DNA of 64,000 nucleotides, from contig NC_079878.1 of the NCBI RefSeq assembly GCF_029227915.1, forward strand, positions 35,615,501-35,679,500, read 5' to 3'. The DNA is from Hydractinia symbiolongicarpus (lineage: Eukaryota > Cnidaria > Hydrozoa > Anthoathecata > Hydractiniidae). Every line of letters starts with the position of its first letter. Position 1 is the stretch's first letter. The position numbers were made by a program, and so were the translations under genes. Positions 33,899 through 45,410 of the stretch are shown here, one piece after another. The notes beneath the pieces were generated by a model. The model had not been told where the DNA came from. It was given only the letters and a program-made list of their open reading frames with translations, and did no database searches.

Positions 33899-36136
33899 TC
33901 ATGTCAAATTAGGAAGAATGTTATTTTCTAGAGTCCAATTGTGTCATTTATCTCATTTATAAAGTCAAAGTCCAAAATCAGTTCAATTAAATCTCACAGT
34001 CAATCGTTTCACTGTTAAAAGGGATGCAACCTAGTAATATCAGAAACATATCGCTAAATACATGTTGGTACACATATGTGACGCAACCGTTGAAACTCAA
34101 ACGGACTGATGCCGTTAGAAATTCAATGAAATGTAGTTTTGAAAACTGTCTCTATTTTCTCAGCGCGCGCTAACGGCAAAGATTGGTCCCACAGTAACAA
34201 ATGATTTATTTATCTAAATTTTTAAATGAAACGCTACCACAGCGCCCAGTGTAATCGCTGAGATACAGCAATCATGTCAAATTAAGAAAAATGTTATTTT
34301 TTAGAGTCCAATGGTGTCATTTATCTCATTTATAAAGTCAAAGTGCAAAAAAAGTTCAATTAAGTCCCACAGTCAATCGTTTCACTGTTAAAAGCGATGC
34401 AACCTAGTAATGTCTGAAAAATATCGCTAAATACATGTTGGTACGAATTTGAGACGCAGGCGTTGTACCTGAAACGAATTGATACCGTTAGAAAGTCAAT
34501 GAAATGTAGTTTTGGAAACTGTCTCTATTTTCTCAGCGAGCGCTAACGGCTAGGATTGGTCCCACAGTAACCAATGACCTTTTTATCTGAATTTTGAAAT
34601 GAACCTCTACCACAGCGCCCAGTGTAATCGCTGAGATACAGCAATCATGTCACATTAAAAAGAATTTTATTTTTTAGAGTCCAATTGTGTCATTTATCTC
34701 ATTTATAAAGTCAAAGTCCAAAATCAGTTCAATTAAATCTCACAGTCAATCGTTTCACTGTTAAAAGCGATGCAAGCTAGTAATGTCAGAAAAATGTCGC
34801 TGAATACATGTTGGTACGAATATGAGACGCAGGCGTTGTACCTGAAACGAACTGATACTGCTAGAAAGTCCATGAAATGTAGTTTTTAAATCTGTCTCAA
34901 TTTCTTCAGCGCGCGCTAACTGCTAGGATTGGTCCCACAGTACAAAATGACTTATTTATCTAAACTTTTAAATAAAGCGCTACCACAGCGCCCAGTGTAA
35001 TCGCTGAGTTCCAGCAATCAAGTCAAGTTAAGAATAAAGTTATTTCTTGGAGTAAACTTGCCACATTTGTTACATTCACAAGGTCAAAGTCCTAAATCAG
35101 TTCAATTAAGTCTCACAGTCAATCATTTCACTGTTAAAAGCGATGAAAGCTAGTAATGTCAGAAAAATATCGGTAAATACATGTTGGTACGAATATGAGA
35201 CGCAAGCGTTGTACCTGAAACGGACTGATGCCGTTAGAAAGTCAATGAAATTTAGTTTTGAAAACTGTCTCTATTTTCTCAGCGCGCGCTAACGGCAAAG
35301 ATTGGTCCCACAGTAACAAATGATTTATTTATCTAAATTTTTAAATGAAACGCTACCACAGCGCCCAGTGTGATCGCTGAGATACAGCAATCATGTCAAA
35401 TTAAGAAGAATGTTATTTTTTAGAGTCCAATTGTGTCATTTATCTCATTTATAAAGTCAAAGTCCAAAATCAGTTCAATCAAGTCTCACAGTCAATCGTT
35501 TCACTGTTAAAAGTGGTGCAAGCTAGTAATGTCAGAAACATATCGCTGAATACATATTGGTAGGAATTTGTGAGTCAACCGTTGTTACTCAAACGGACTG
35601 ATGCCGTTAGAAAGTCCATGAAATGTAGTTTTTAAATCTGTCTCAATTTCTTCAGCGCGCGCTAACTGCTAAAATTGGTCCCACAGTACAAAATGACTTA
35701 TTTATCTAAACTTTTAAATAAAGCGCTACCACAGCGCCCAGTGTAATCGCTGAGTTCCAGCAATCAAGTCAAGTTAAGAATAAAGTTATTTCTTGGAGTA
35801 CACTTGCCACATTTGTTACATTCACAAGGTCAAAGTCCTAAATCAGTTCAATTAAGTCTCACAGTCAATCATTTCACTGTTAATAGCGATGCAAGCTAGT
35901 AATGTCAGAAAAATATCGGTAAATACATGTTGGTACGAATATGAGACGCAAGCGTTGTACCTGAAACGGACTGATTCCTTTAGAAAGTCAATTAAATGTA
36001 GTTTTGGAAACTGTCTCTATTTTCTCAGCGCGCGCTAACGGCTAGGATTGGTCACACAGTAACAAATGACTTATTTATCTAAATTTTTAAATGAAACGCT
36101 ACCACAGCGTCCAGTGTAATCGCTGAGATACAGCAA

Positions 36137-36366
36137 GCATGTCATATTATTGGTACGAATATTGGTACGAATTTGTGAGTCAACCGTTGTTACTCAAACG
36201 GACTGATGCCGTTAGAAAGTCCATGAAATGTAGTTTTTAAATCTGTCTCAATTTCTTCAGCGCGCTAACTGCTAGGATTGGTCCCACAGTACAAAATGAC
36301 TTATTTATCTAAACTTTTAAATAAAGCGCTACCACAGCGCCCAGTGTAATCGCTGAGTTCCAGCAA
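36137..36366 (+). repeat. Deleted 230-bp monomer, copy 6
   Basis: Last occurrence of the 230-bp unit in the window, with the same double junction. It lies 3960 bp after the previous one because of the expanded HOR copy. Confidence 0.92.
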
Positions 36367-37485
36367 TCAAGTCAAGTTAAGAATAAAGTTATTTCTTGGA
36401 GTACACTTACCACATTTGTTACTTTCACAAGGTCAAAGTCCTAAATCAGTTCAATTAAGTCTCACAGTCAATCATTTCACTGTTAAAAGCGATGTAAGCT
36501 AGTAATGTCAGAAAAATATCGGTAAATACATGTTGGTACGAATATGAGACGCAAGCGTTGTACCTGAAACGGACTGATTCCTTTAGAAAGTCAATGAAAT
36601 GTAGTTTTGGAAACTGTCTCTGTTTTCTCAGCGCGCGCTAACGGCTAGGATTGGTCACACAGTAACAAATGACTTATTTATCTAAATTTTTAAATGAAAC
36701 GCTACCACAGCGTCCAGTGTAATCGCTGAGATACAGCAATCATGTCAAATTAGGAAGAATGTTATTTTCTAGAGTCCAATTGTGTCATTTATCTCATTTA
36801 TAAAGTCAAAGTCCAAAATCAGTTCAATTAAATCTCACAGTCAATCGTTTCACTGTTAAAAGGGATGCAACCTAGTAATATCAGAAACATATCGCTAAAT
36901 ACATGTTGGTACACATATGTGACGCAACCGTTGAAACTCAAACGGACTGATGCCGTTAGAAATTCAATGAAATGTAGTTTTGAAAACTGTCTCTATTTTC
37001 TCAGCGCGCGCTAACGGCAAAGATTGGTCCCACAGTAACAAATGATTTATTTATCTAAATTTTTAAATGAAACGCTACCACAGCGCCCAGTGTAATCGCT
37101 GAGATACAGCAATCATGTCAAATTAAGAAAAATGTTATTTTTTAGAGTCCAATTGTGTCATTTATCTCATTTATAAAGTCAAAGTGCAAAAAAAGTTCAA
37201 TTAAGTCCCACAGTCAATCGTTTCACTGTTAAAAGCGATGCAACCTAGTAATGTCTGAAAAATATCGCTAAATACATGTTGGTACGAATTTGAGACGCAG
37301 GCGTTGTACATGAAACGAATTGATACCGTTAGAAAGTCAATGAAATGTAGTTTTGGAAACTGTCTCTATTTTCTCAGCGAGCGCTAACGGCTAGGATTGG
37401 TCCCACAGTAACCAATGACCTTTTTATCTGAATTTTGAAATGAACCTCTACCACAGCGCCCAGTGTAATCGCTGAGATACAGCAA
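36137..37485 (+). repeat. 2841-bp HOR, copy 6, partial
   Basis: Units at 36137 (230 bp), 36367 (F/A), 36740 (A'/B) and 37113 (A'') follow the HOR. The following unit at 37486 starts like I/H (ctgatactgctag) but keeps a class I right half, so the HOR order ends there. Confidence 0.9.
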
Positions 37486-38604
37486 TCATGTCACATTAAA
37501 AAGAATTTTATTTTTTAGAGTCCAATTGTGTCATTTATCTCATTTATAAAGTCAAAGTCCAAAATCAGTTCAATTAAATCTCACAGTCAATCGTTTCACT
37601 GTTAAAAGCGATGCAAGCTAGTAATGTCAGAAAAATATCGCTGAATACATGTTGGTACGAATATGAGACGCAGGCGTTGTACCTGAAACGAACTGATACT
37701 GCTAGAAAGTCAATGAAATGTAGTTTTGGAAACTGTCTCTATTTTCTCAGCGAACGCTAACGGCTAGGATTGGTCCCACAGTAACCAATGACCTTTTTAT
37801 CTGAATTTTGAAATGAACCTCTACCACAGCGCCCAGTGTAATCGCTGAGATACAGCAATCATGTCACATTAAGAAGAATTTTATTTTTTAGAGTCCAATT
37901 GTGTCATTTATCTCATTTATAAAGTCAAAGTCCAAAATCAGTTCAATTAAATCTCACAGTCAATCGTTTCACTGTTAAAAGCGATGCAACCTAGTAATAT
38001 CAGAAACATATCGCTAAATACATGTTGGTACACATATGTGACGCAACCGTTGAAACTCAAACGGACTGATGCCGTTAGAAATTCAATGAAATGTAGTTTT
38101 GAAAACTGTCTCTATTTTCTCAGCGCGCCCTAACGGCAAAGATTGGTCCCACAGTAACAAATGATTTATTTATCTAAATTTTTAAATGAAACGCTACCAC
38201 AGCGCCCAGTGCAATCGCTGAGATACAGCAATCATGTCAAATTAAGAAGAATGTTATTTTTTAGAGTCCAATTGTGTCATTTATCTCATTTATAAAGTCA
38301 AAGTGCAAAAAAAGTTCAATTAAGTCCCACAGTCAATCGTTTCACTGTTAAAAGCGATGCAACCTAGTAATGTCTGAAAAATATCGCTAAATACATGTTG
38401 GTACAAATATGAGACGCAGGCGTTGTACCTGAAACGAACTGATACCGTTAGAAAGTCAATGAAATGTAGTTTTGGAAACTGTCTCTATTTTCTCAGCGAG
38501 CGCTAACGGCTAGGATTGGTGCCACAGTAACCAATGACCTTTTTATCTGAATTTTGAAATGAACCTCTACCACAGCGCCCAGTGTAATCGCTGAGATACA
38601 GCAA
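37486..38604 (+). repeat. I-rich trimer between HOR domains
   Basis: Units at 37486 (I, with ctgatactgctag and agcgaacgct), 37859 (I left, B right, agcgcgccct) and 38232 (A'' left, I right). It forms the transition from the 2841-bp HOR to the 795-bp dimer. Confidence 0.86.
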
Positions 38605-39399
38605 TCATGTCACATTAAGAAGAATTTTATTTTTTAGAGTCCAATTGTGTCATTTTTCTCATTTATAAAGTCAAAGTCCAAAATCAGTTCAATTAAATCT
38701 CACAGTCAATCGTTTCACTGTTAAAAGCGATGCAAGCTAGTAATGTCAGAAAAATATCGCTGAATACATGTTGGTACGAATATGAGACGCAGGCGTTGTA
38801 CCTGAAACGAACTGATACCGTTAGAAAGTCAATGAAATGTAGTTTTGGAAACTGTCTCTATTTTCTCAGCGAGCGCTAACGGCTAGGATTAGTCCCACAG
38901 TAACCAATGACCTTTTTATCTGAATTTTGAAATGAACCTCTACCACAGCGCCCAGTGTAATCGCTGAGATACAGCAATCATGTCACATTAAGAAGAATTT
39001 TATTTTTTAGAGTCCAATTGTGTCATTTATCTCATTTATAAAGTCAAAGTGCAAAAAAAGTTCAATTAAGTCCCACAGTCAAAATCTTCACTGTTAAAAG
39101 CGATGCAAGCTAGTAATGTCAGAAAATATCGCTAAATACATGTTGGTACGAATATGTGACGCAACCGTCAGAAAAATGTCGCTAAATACATGTTGGTACG
39201 AATATGAGACGCAAGCGTTGTACCTGAAACGGACTGATACCGTTAGAAATTTAATGAAATGTAGTTTTGGAAACTGTCTCTATTTTCTCAGCGAGCGCTA
39301 ACGGCTAGGATTGGTGCCACAGTAACCAATGACCTTTTTATCTGAATTTTGAAATGAACCTCTACCACAGCGCCCAGTGTAATCGCTGAGATACAGCAA
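38605..39399 (+). repeat. 795-bp dimer HOR, copy 1
   Basis: A 373-bp class I unit (38605) followed by a 422-bp unit (38978) that contains a 49-bp internal duplication. The second unit joins an I start, an E-like middle (gtgcaaaaaaag, caaaatcttcactg), an F/A-like stretch (aaaaatgtcgc) and an I end. Confidence 0.9.
39119..39217 (+). repeat. 49/50-bp internal tandem duplication, copy 1
   Basis: The segment TCAGAAAATATCGC...GCAACCG (39119-39167, E-like) is followed at once by its class A-like counterpart TCAGAAAAATGTCGC...GCAAGCG (39168-39217, one A longer). The halves come from different monomer classes, so this is best explained by an out-of-register join between an E and an F/A unit sharing only about GT at the break. 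Confidence 0.92.
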
Positions 39400-39772
39400 T
39401 CATGTCACATTAAGAAGAATTTTATTTTTTAGAGTCCAATTGTGTCATTTTTTTCATTTATAAAGTCAAAGACCAAAATCAGTTCAATTAAATCTCACAG
39501 TCAATCGTTTCACTGTTAAAAGCGATGCAAGCTAGTAATGTCAGAAAAATATCGCTGAATACATGTTGGTACGAATATGAGACGCAGGCGTTGTACCTGA
39601 AACGAACTGATACCGTTAGAAAGTCAACGAAATGTAGTTTTGGAAACTGTCTCTATTTTCTCAGCGAGCGCTAACGGCTAGGATTAGTCCCACAGTAACC
39701 AATGACCTTTTTATCTGAATTTTGAAATGAACCTCTACCACAGCGCCCAGTGTAATCGCTGAGATACAGCAA
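39400..39772 (+). repeat. Reference monomer, class I
   Basis: A 373-bp unit representing class I. It starts TCATGTCACATTAAG and carries aattttattttttagag, ttaaatctcacag, gagacgcaggcgttg, ctgaaacgaactg, agcgagcgct, agtaaccaatgaccttttta, tctgaattttgaaatg and aacctctaccacagcg. Class I is confined to about 22.1-40.2 kb (for example 22168, 22541, 37486, 38232 and 38605), which makes it a marker for that part of the array. Confidence 0.88.
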
Positions 39773-39913
39773 TCATGTCACATTAAGAAGAATTTTATTT
39801 TTTAGAGTCCAATTGTGTCATTTATCTCATTTATAAAGTCAAAGTGCAAAAAAAGTTCAATTAAGTCCCACAGTCAAAATCTTCACTGTTAAAAGCGATG
39901 CAAGCTAGTAATG

Positions 39914-40012
39914 TCAGAAAATATCGCTAAATACATGTTGGTACGAATATGTGACGCAACCGTCAGAAAAATGTCGCTAAATACATGTTGGTACGAATAT
40001 GAGACGCAAGCG
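39914..40012 (+). repeat. 49/50-bp internal tandem duplication, copy 2
   Basis: Same arrangement 795 bp downstream (39914-39962 and 39963-40012), which confirms that the duplication was amplified with the dimer. Confidence 0.92.
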
Positions 40013-40194
40013 TTGTACCTGAAACGGACTGATACCGTTAGAAATTTAATGAAATGTAGTTTTGGAAACTGTCTCTATTTTCTCAGCACGCGCTAACGGC
40101 TAGGATTGGTCACACAGTAACAAATGACTTATTTATCTAAATTTTTAAATGAAACGCTACCACAGCGTCCAGTGTAATCGCTGAGATAGAGCAA

Positions 40195-43100
40195 TCATGT
40201 CAAATTAGGAAGAATGTTATTTTCTAGAGTCCAATTGTGTCATTTATCTCATTTATAAAGTCAAAGTCCAAAATCAGTTTATATAAGTCTCACAGTCAAT
40301 CGTTTCACTGTTAAAAGCGATGCAACCTAGTAATGTCTGAAAAATATCGCTAAATACATGTTGGTACACATATGTGACGCAACCGTTGAAACTCAAACGG
40401 ACTGATGCCGTTAGAAAGTCAATGAATTGTAGTTTTGAAAACTGTCTCTATTTTCTCAGTGGGCGCTAACGGCTAGGATTGGTCCCACAGTACAAATTGA
40501 CTTAATTATCTAAATTTTTAAACAAAGCGCTGCCACAGCGACCTGTGTAACTGCTAAGTTCCAGTAATCAAGTCAAATTAGGAAGAATGTTATTTTTTGG
40601 AGTCCAATTGTGTCATTTATCTCATTTAAAAAGTCAATGTGCAAAAAAAGTTCAATTAAGTCCCACAGTCAAAATCTTCACTGTTAAAAGCGATGCAAGC
40701 TAGTAATGTCAGAAAATATCGCTAAATACATGTTGGTACGAATATGTGACGCAACCGTTGTAGCTTAAAAGCACTGATACCGTTAGAAATTCAATGAAAT
40801 GTAGTTTATGTAACTGTGTCTCTTTCCCCAGCGCGCGCTGACGGCTAGGATTGGTCCCACAGAAAAAAATGACTTATTTATCTAAACTTTTAAATAAAGC
40901 GCTATTACAGCGCCCAGTGTAATCGCTGAGTTCCAGCAATCAAGTCAAGTTAGGAATAAAGTTATTTCTTGGAGTACACTTGCCTCATTTGTTACACTCA
41001 CAAGGTCAAAGTCCAAAATCAGCTCAATTATGTCTCAGAGTCAATCGTTTCACTGTTAAAAGCGATGCAAGCTAGTAATGTCAGAAAAATGTCGCTAAAT
41101 ACATGTTGGTACGAATATGAGACGCAAGCGTTGTACCTGAAACGGACTGATACCGTTAGAAAGTTAATGAAATGTAGTTTTGGAAACTGTCTCTATTTTC
41201 TCAGCACGCGCTAACGGCTAGGATTGGTCCAACAGTACAAATAGACTCATTTATCTAAATTTTCAAATGAAACGCTGCCACAGCGCCCAGTGTAATCGCT
41301 GAGATACAGCAAGCATGTCATATTAAGAAGAATGTTTCTTCTTATAGTCCAATTGTGTCATTTATCTCATTTATAAAGTCAAAGTCCAAAATCAGTTCAA
41401 TTAAGTCTCACAGTCAATGGTTTCACTGGTAAAAGCGATGCAACCTAGTAATATCAGAAACATATCGCTAAATACATGTTGGTACACATATGTGACGCAA
41501 CCGTTGAAACTCAAACGGACTGATGCCGTTAGAAAGTCAATGAAATTTAGTTTTGAAAACTGTCTCTATTTTCTCAGCTCGCGCTAACGGCAAGGATTGG
41601 TCCCACAGTAACAAATGACTTATTTATCTAAATTTTTAAATGAAACGCTGCCACAGCGCTCAGTGTAATCGCTGAGATACAGCAATCATGTCAAATTAAG
41701 AAGAATGTTATTTTTTAGAGTAAAATTGTGTCATTTATCTCATTTATAAAGTCAAAGTCCAAAATCAGTTCAATTAAGTCTCACAGTCAATCATTTCACT
41801 GTTAAAAGCGATGCAAGCTAGTAATGTCAGAAAAATATCGCTAAATACATGTTGGTACGAATATGAGACGCAAGCGTTGTACCTGAAACGGACTGATACC
41901 GTTAGAAAGTTAATGAAATGTAGTTTTGGAAACTGTCTCTATTTTCTCAGCACGCGCTAACGGCTAGGATTGGTCCAACAGTACAAATTGACTCATTTAT
42001 CTAAATTTTCAAATGAAACGCTGCCACAGCGCCCAGTGTAATCGCTGAGATAAAGCAATCAAGTGAAATTAAGAAGAATTTTATTTCTTGGAGTCCAATT
42101 GTGTCATTTATTTCATTTATAAGGTCAATGTCCAAAATCAGTTCAATTAAGTCCCACATTCAATCGCTTCGCGGTTAAAAGCGTTGCAACCTAGTAATGT
42201 CAGAAGAACATCGCTTAATACATGTTGGTACGAATATGTGACGCAACCGTTGTTACTCAAACGGACTGATGCCATTAGAAAGTCCATGAAATGTAGTTTT
42301 TAAATCTGTCTCTATTTCTTCAGCGGGCGCTAACGGCTAGGATTGGTCCCACAGTACAAATTGACTTAATTATCTAAATTTTTAAACAAAGCGCTGCCAC
42401 AGCGCCCTGTGTAATCGCTGAGATACAGCAAGCATGTCATATTAAGAAGAATGTTACTTCTTATAGTCCAATTGTGTCATTTATCTCATTTATAAAGTCA
42501 AAGTCCAAAATCAGTTCAATTAAGTCTCACAGTCAATGGTTTCACTGGTAAAAGCGATGCAACCTAGTAATATCAGAAACATATCGCTAAATACATGTTG
42601 GTACACATATGTGACGCAACCGTTGAAACTCAAACGGACTGATGCCGTTAGAAAGTCAATGAAATGTAGTTTTGAAAACTGTCTCTATTTTCTCAGCGCG
42701 CGCTAACGGCAAAGATTGGTCCCACAGTAACAAATGACTTATTTATCTAAATTTTTAAATGAAACGCTACCACAGCGCCCAGTGTAATCGCTGAGATACA
42801 GCAATCATGTAAAATTAAGAAGAATGTTATTTCTTAGAGTCCAATTGTGTCATTTATCTCAATTATAAAGTCAAAGTCCAAAATCAGTTCAATTAGGTCT
42901 CACAGTTAATCGTTTCACTGTTAAAAGTGGTGCAAGCTAGTAATGTCAGAAACATATCGCTGAATACATATTGGTACGAATTTGAGACGCAAGAGTTGTA
43001 CCTGAAACGAACTGATACCGTTAGAAAGTCAATGAAATGTAGTTTTGGAAACTGTCTCTATTTTCTCAGCGCGCTAACAGCTAGGATTGGTCCCACAGTA

Positions 43101-45410
43101 ACAAATGACTTATTTATCTAAATTTTTAAACAAAGCGCTGCCACAGCGCCCTGTGTAATCGCTGAGATACAGCAAGCATGTCATATTAAGAAGAATGTTA
43201 CTTCTTATAGTCCAATTGTGTCATTTATCTCATTTATAAAGTCAAAGTCCAAAATCAGTTCAATTAAGTCTCACAGTCAATGGTTTCACTGGTAAAAGCG
43301 ATGCAACCTAGTAATATCAGAAACATATCGCTAAATACATGTTGGTACACATATGTGACGCAACCGTTGCAACTCAAACGGACTGATGCCGTTAGAAAGT
43401 CAATGAAATGTAGTTTTGAAAACTGTCTCTATTTTCTCAGCGCGCGCTAACGGCAAAGATTGGTCCCACAGTAACAAATGACTTATTTATCTAAATTTTT
43501 AAATGAAACGCTACCACAGCGCCCAGTGTAATCGCTGAGATACAGCAATCATGTAAAATTAAGAAGAATGTTATTTCTTAGAGTCCAATTGTGTCATTTA
43601 TCTCAATTATAAAGTCAAAGTCCAAAATCAGTTCAATTAGGTCTCACAGTTAATCGTTTCACTGTTAAAAGTGGTGCAAGCTAGTAATGTCAGAAACATA
43701 TCGCTGAATACATATTGGTACGAATTTGAGACGCAAGAGTTGTACCTGAAACGAACTGATACCGTTAGAAAGTCAATGAAATGTAGTTTTGGAAACTGTC
43801 TCTATTTTCTCAGCGCGCTAACAGCTAGTATTGGTCCCACAGTAACAAATGACTTATTTATCTAAATTTTTAAAGGAAACTCTACCACTGCGCCCAGTGT
43901 AATCGCTGAGATACAGCAATCACGTCAAATTAAGAAGAATGTTATTTTTTAGAGTCCAATTGTGTCATTTATCTAATTTATAAAGTCAAAGTCCAAAATC
44001 AGTTTAATTAAGTCTCACAGTCAATCGTTTCACTGTTAAAAGCGATGCAAGCTAGTAATGTCAGAAAAATATCGCTAAATACATGTTGGTACGAATATGA
44101 GACGCAAGCGTTGTACCTGAAACGGACTGATACCGTTAGAAAGTTAATGAAATGTAGTTTATGTAACTGTGTCTTTTTTCCCAGCGCGCGCTGACGGCTA
44201 GGATTAGTCCCACAGAAAAAAATGACTTATTTATCTAAACTTTTAAATAAAGCGCTATTACAGCGCCCAGTGTAATTGCTGAGTTCCACCAATCAAGTCA
44301 AGTTAAGAATAAAGTTATTTCTTGGAGTACACTTGCCTCATTTGTTACATTCACAAGGTCAAAGTCCAAAATCAGTTCAATTAAGTCTCTCAGTCAATCG
44401 TTTCACTGTTAAAAGCGATGCAAGCTAGTAATGTCAGAAAAATATCGCTAAATACATGTTGGTACGAATATGAGACGCAAGCGTTGTACCTGAAACGGAC
44501 TGATACCGTTAGAAAGTTAATGAAATGTAGTTTTGGAAACTGTCTCTATTTTCTCAGCACGCGCTAACGGCTAGGATTGGTCCAACAGTACAAATTGACT
44601 CATTTATCTAAATTTTCAAATGAAACGCTGCCACAGCGCCCAGTGTAATCGCTGAGATACAGCAATCAAGTCAAATTAAGAAGAATTTTATTTCTTGGAG
44701 TCCAATTGTGTCATTTATCTCATTTATAAGGTCAATGTCCAAAATCAGTTCTATTAAGTCCCACATTCAATCGCTTCGCGGTTAAAAGCGTTGCAACCTA
44801 GTAATGTCAGAAGAACATCGCTTAATACATTTTGGTACGAACATGTGACGCAACCGTTGTTACTCAAACGGACTGATGCCATTGGAAAGTCCATGAAATG
44901 TAGTTTTTAAATCTGTCTCTATTTCTTCAGCGGGCGCTAACGGCTAGGAGTGGTCCCACAGTAACAAATGACTTATTTATCTAAATTTTTAAATGAAACG
45001 CTACCACAGCGCCCAGTGTAATCGCTGAGATGCAGCAATCATGTCAAATTAAGAAGAATGTTATTTTTAGAGTCCAATTGTGTCATTTATCTCATTTATA
45101 AAGTCAAAGTCCAAAATCAGTTCAATTAAGTCTCACAGTCAATCGTTTCAGTGTTAAAAGTGGTGCAAGCTAGTAATGTCAGAAACATATCGCTGAATAC
45201 ATATTGGTACGAATGTAAGACGCAAGCGTTGTACCTGAAAGGAACTCATACCGTTAGAAAGTCAATGAAATGTAGTTTTGGAAACTGTCTCTATTTTCTC
45301 AGCGTGCGCTAACAGCTAGTATTGGTCCCACAGTAACAAATGAATTATTTATCTAAATTTTTAAAGGAAACTCTACCACTGCGCCCAGTGTAATCGCTGA
45401 GATACAGCAA
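40195..45410 (+). repeat. 14-monomer version of the 11-mer HOR
   Basis: Units at 40195 (X: tttatataag left, B middle, agtgggcgct D-like end), 40568 (E), 40940 (F/A), 41313 (B), 41686 (A), 42059 (D), 42432 (B), 42805 (C'), 43176 (B), 43549 (C'), 43920 (A/E), 44293 (F/A), 44666 (D) and 45039 (C). Length 5216 bp. Relative to the 11-mer it has an A-D pair in place of the single B/D unit and an extra B-C' dimer of 744 bp. Confidence 0.9.

Larger units (their letters stand above)
32177..36136 (+). repeat. 2841-bp HOR, copy 5, expanded by 1119 bp
   Basis: Units at 32177 (230 bp), 32407 (F/A), 32780 (A'/B), 33153 (A''), 33526 (I/F-A mosaic), 33899 (A'/B), 34272 (A''), 34645 (I/H), 35018 (F/B), 35391 (C/H) and 35764 (F/A). 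Length is 3960 = 2841 + 1119 bp. The trimer 32780-33898 is followed at 33899 by a second copy of its A'/B-A'' units. Variants in the first copy match the next HOR (36740-37485), those in the second match the previous HORs. Confidence 0.92.
39400..40194 (+). repeat. 795-bp dimer HOR, copy 2
   Basis: Units at 39400 (373 bp) and 39773 (422 bp) repeat the dimer exactly in length. The last ~120 bp differ: copy 2 ends agcacgcgct, ggtcacacag, cacagcgtcc, whereas copy 1 ends agcgagcgct, ggtgccacag, ccaatgacc. A further exchange therefore took place at the right edge. Confidence 0.9.

Noticed and set aside
39116-39301. 61-codon ORFs at 39116 and 39911 with an internally repeated peptide
   Set aside because: The peptide repeat is the translation of the 49/50-bp satellite duplication in the 422-bp units, not a repeated protein domain.
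40969-41214. 81-codon ORF repeated identically at 46185, 50283 and 51401
   Set aside because: The identity follows from copying of the HOR that contains the same F/A monomer; adjacent non-coding satellite is equally conserved. No recognisable domain.
42927-43121. 64-codon ORFs at 42927, 43671 and 52975 and similar ones at 58548 and 59313
   Set aside because: They arise where a 2-bp loss in the GC palindrome removes the usual TAA and extends the frame into the monomer tail. This is a by-product of a small deletion in satellite DNA.
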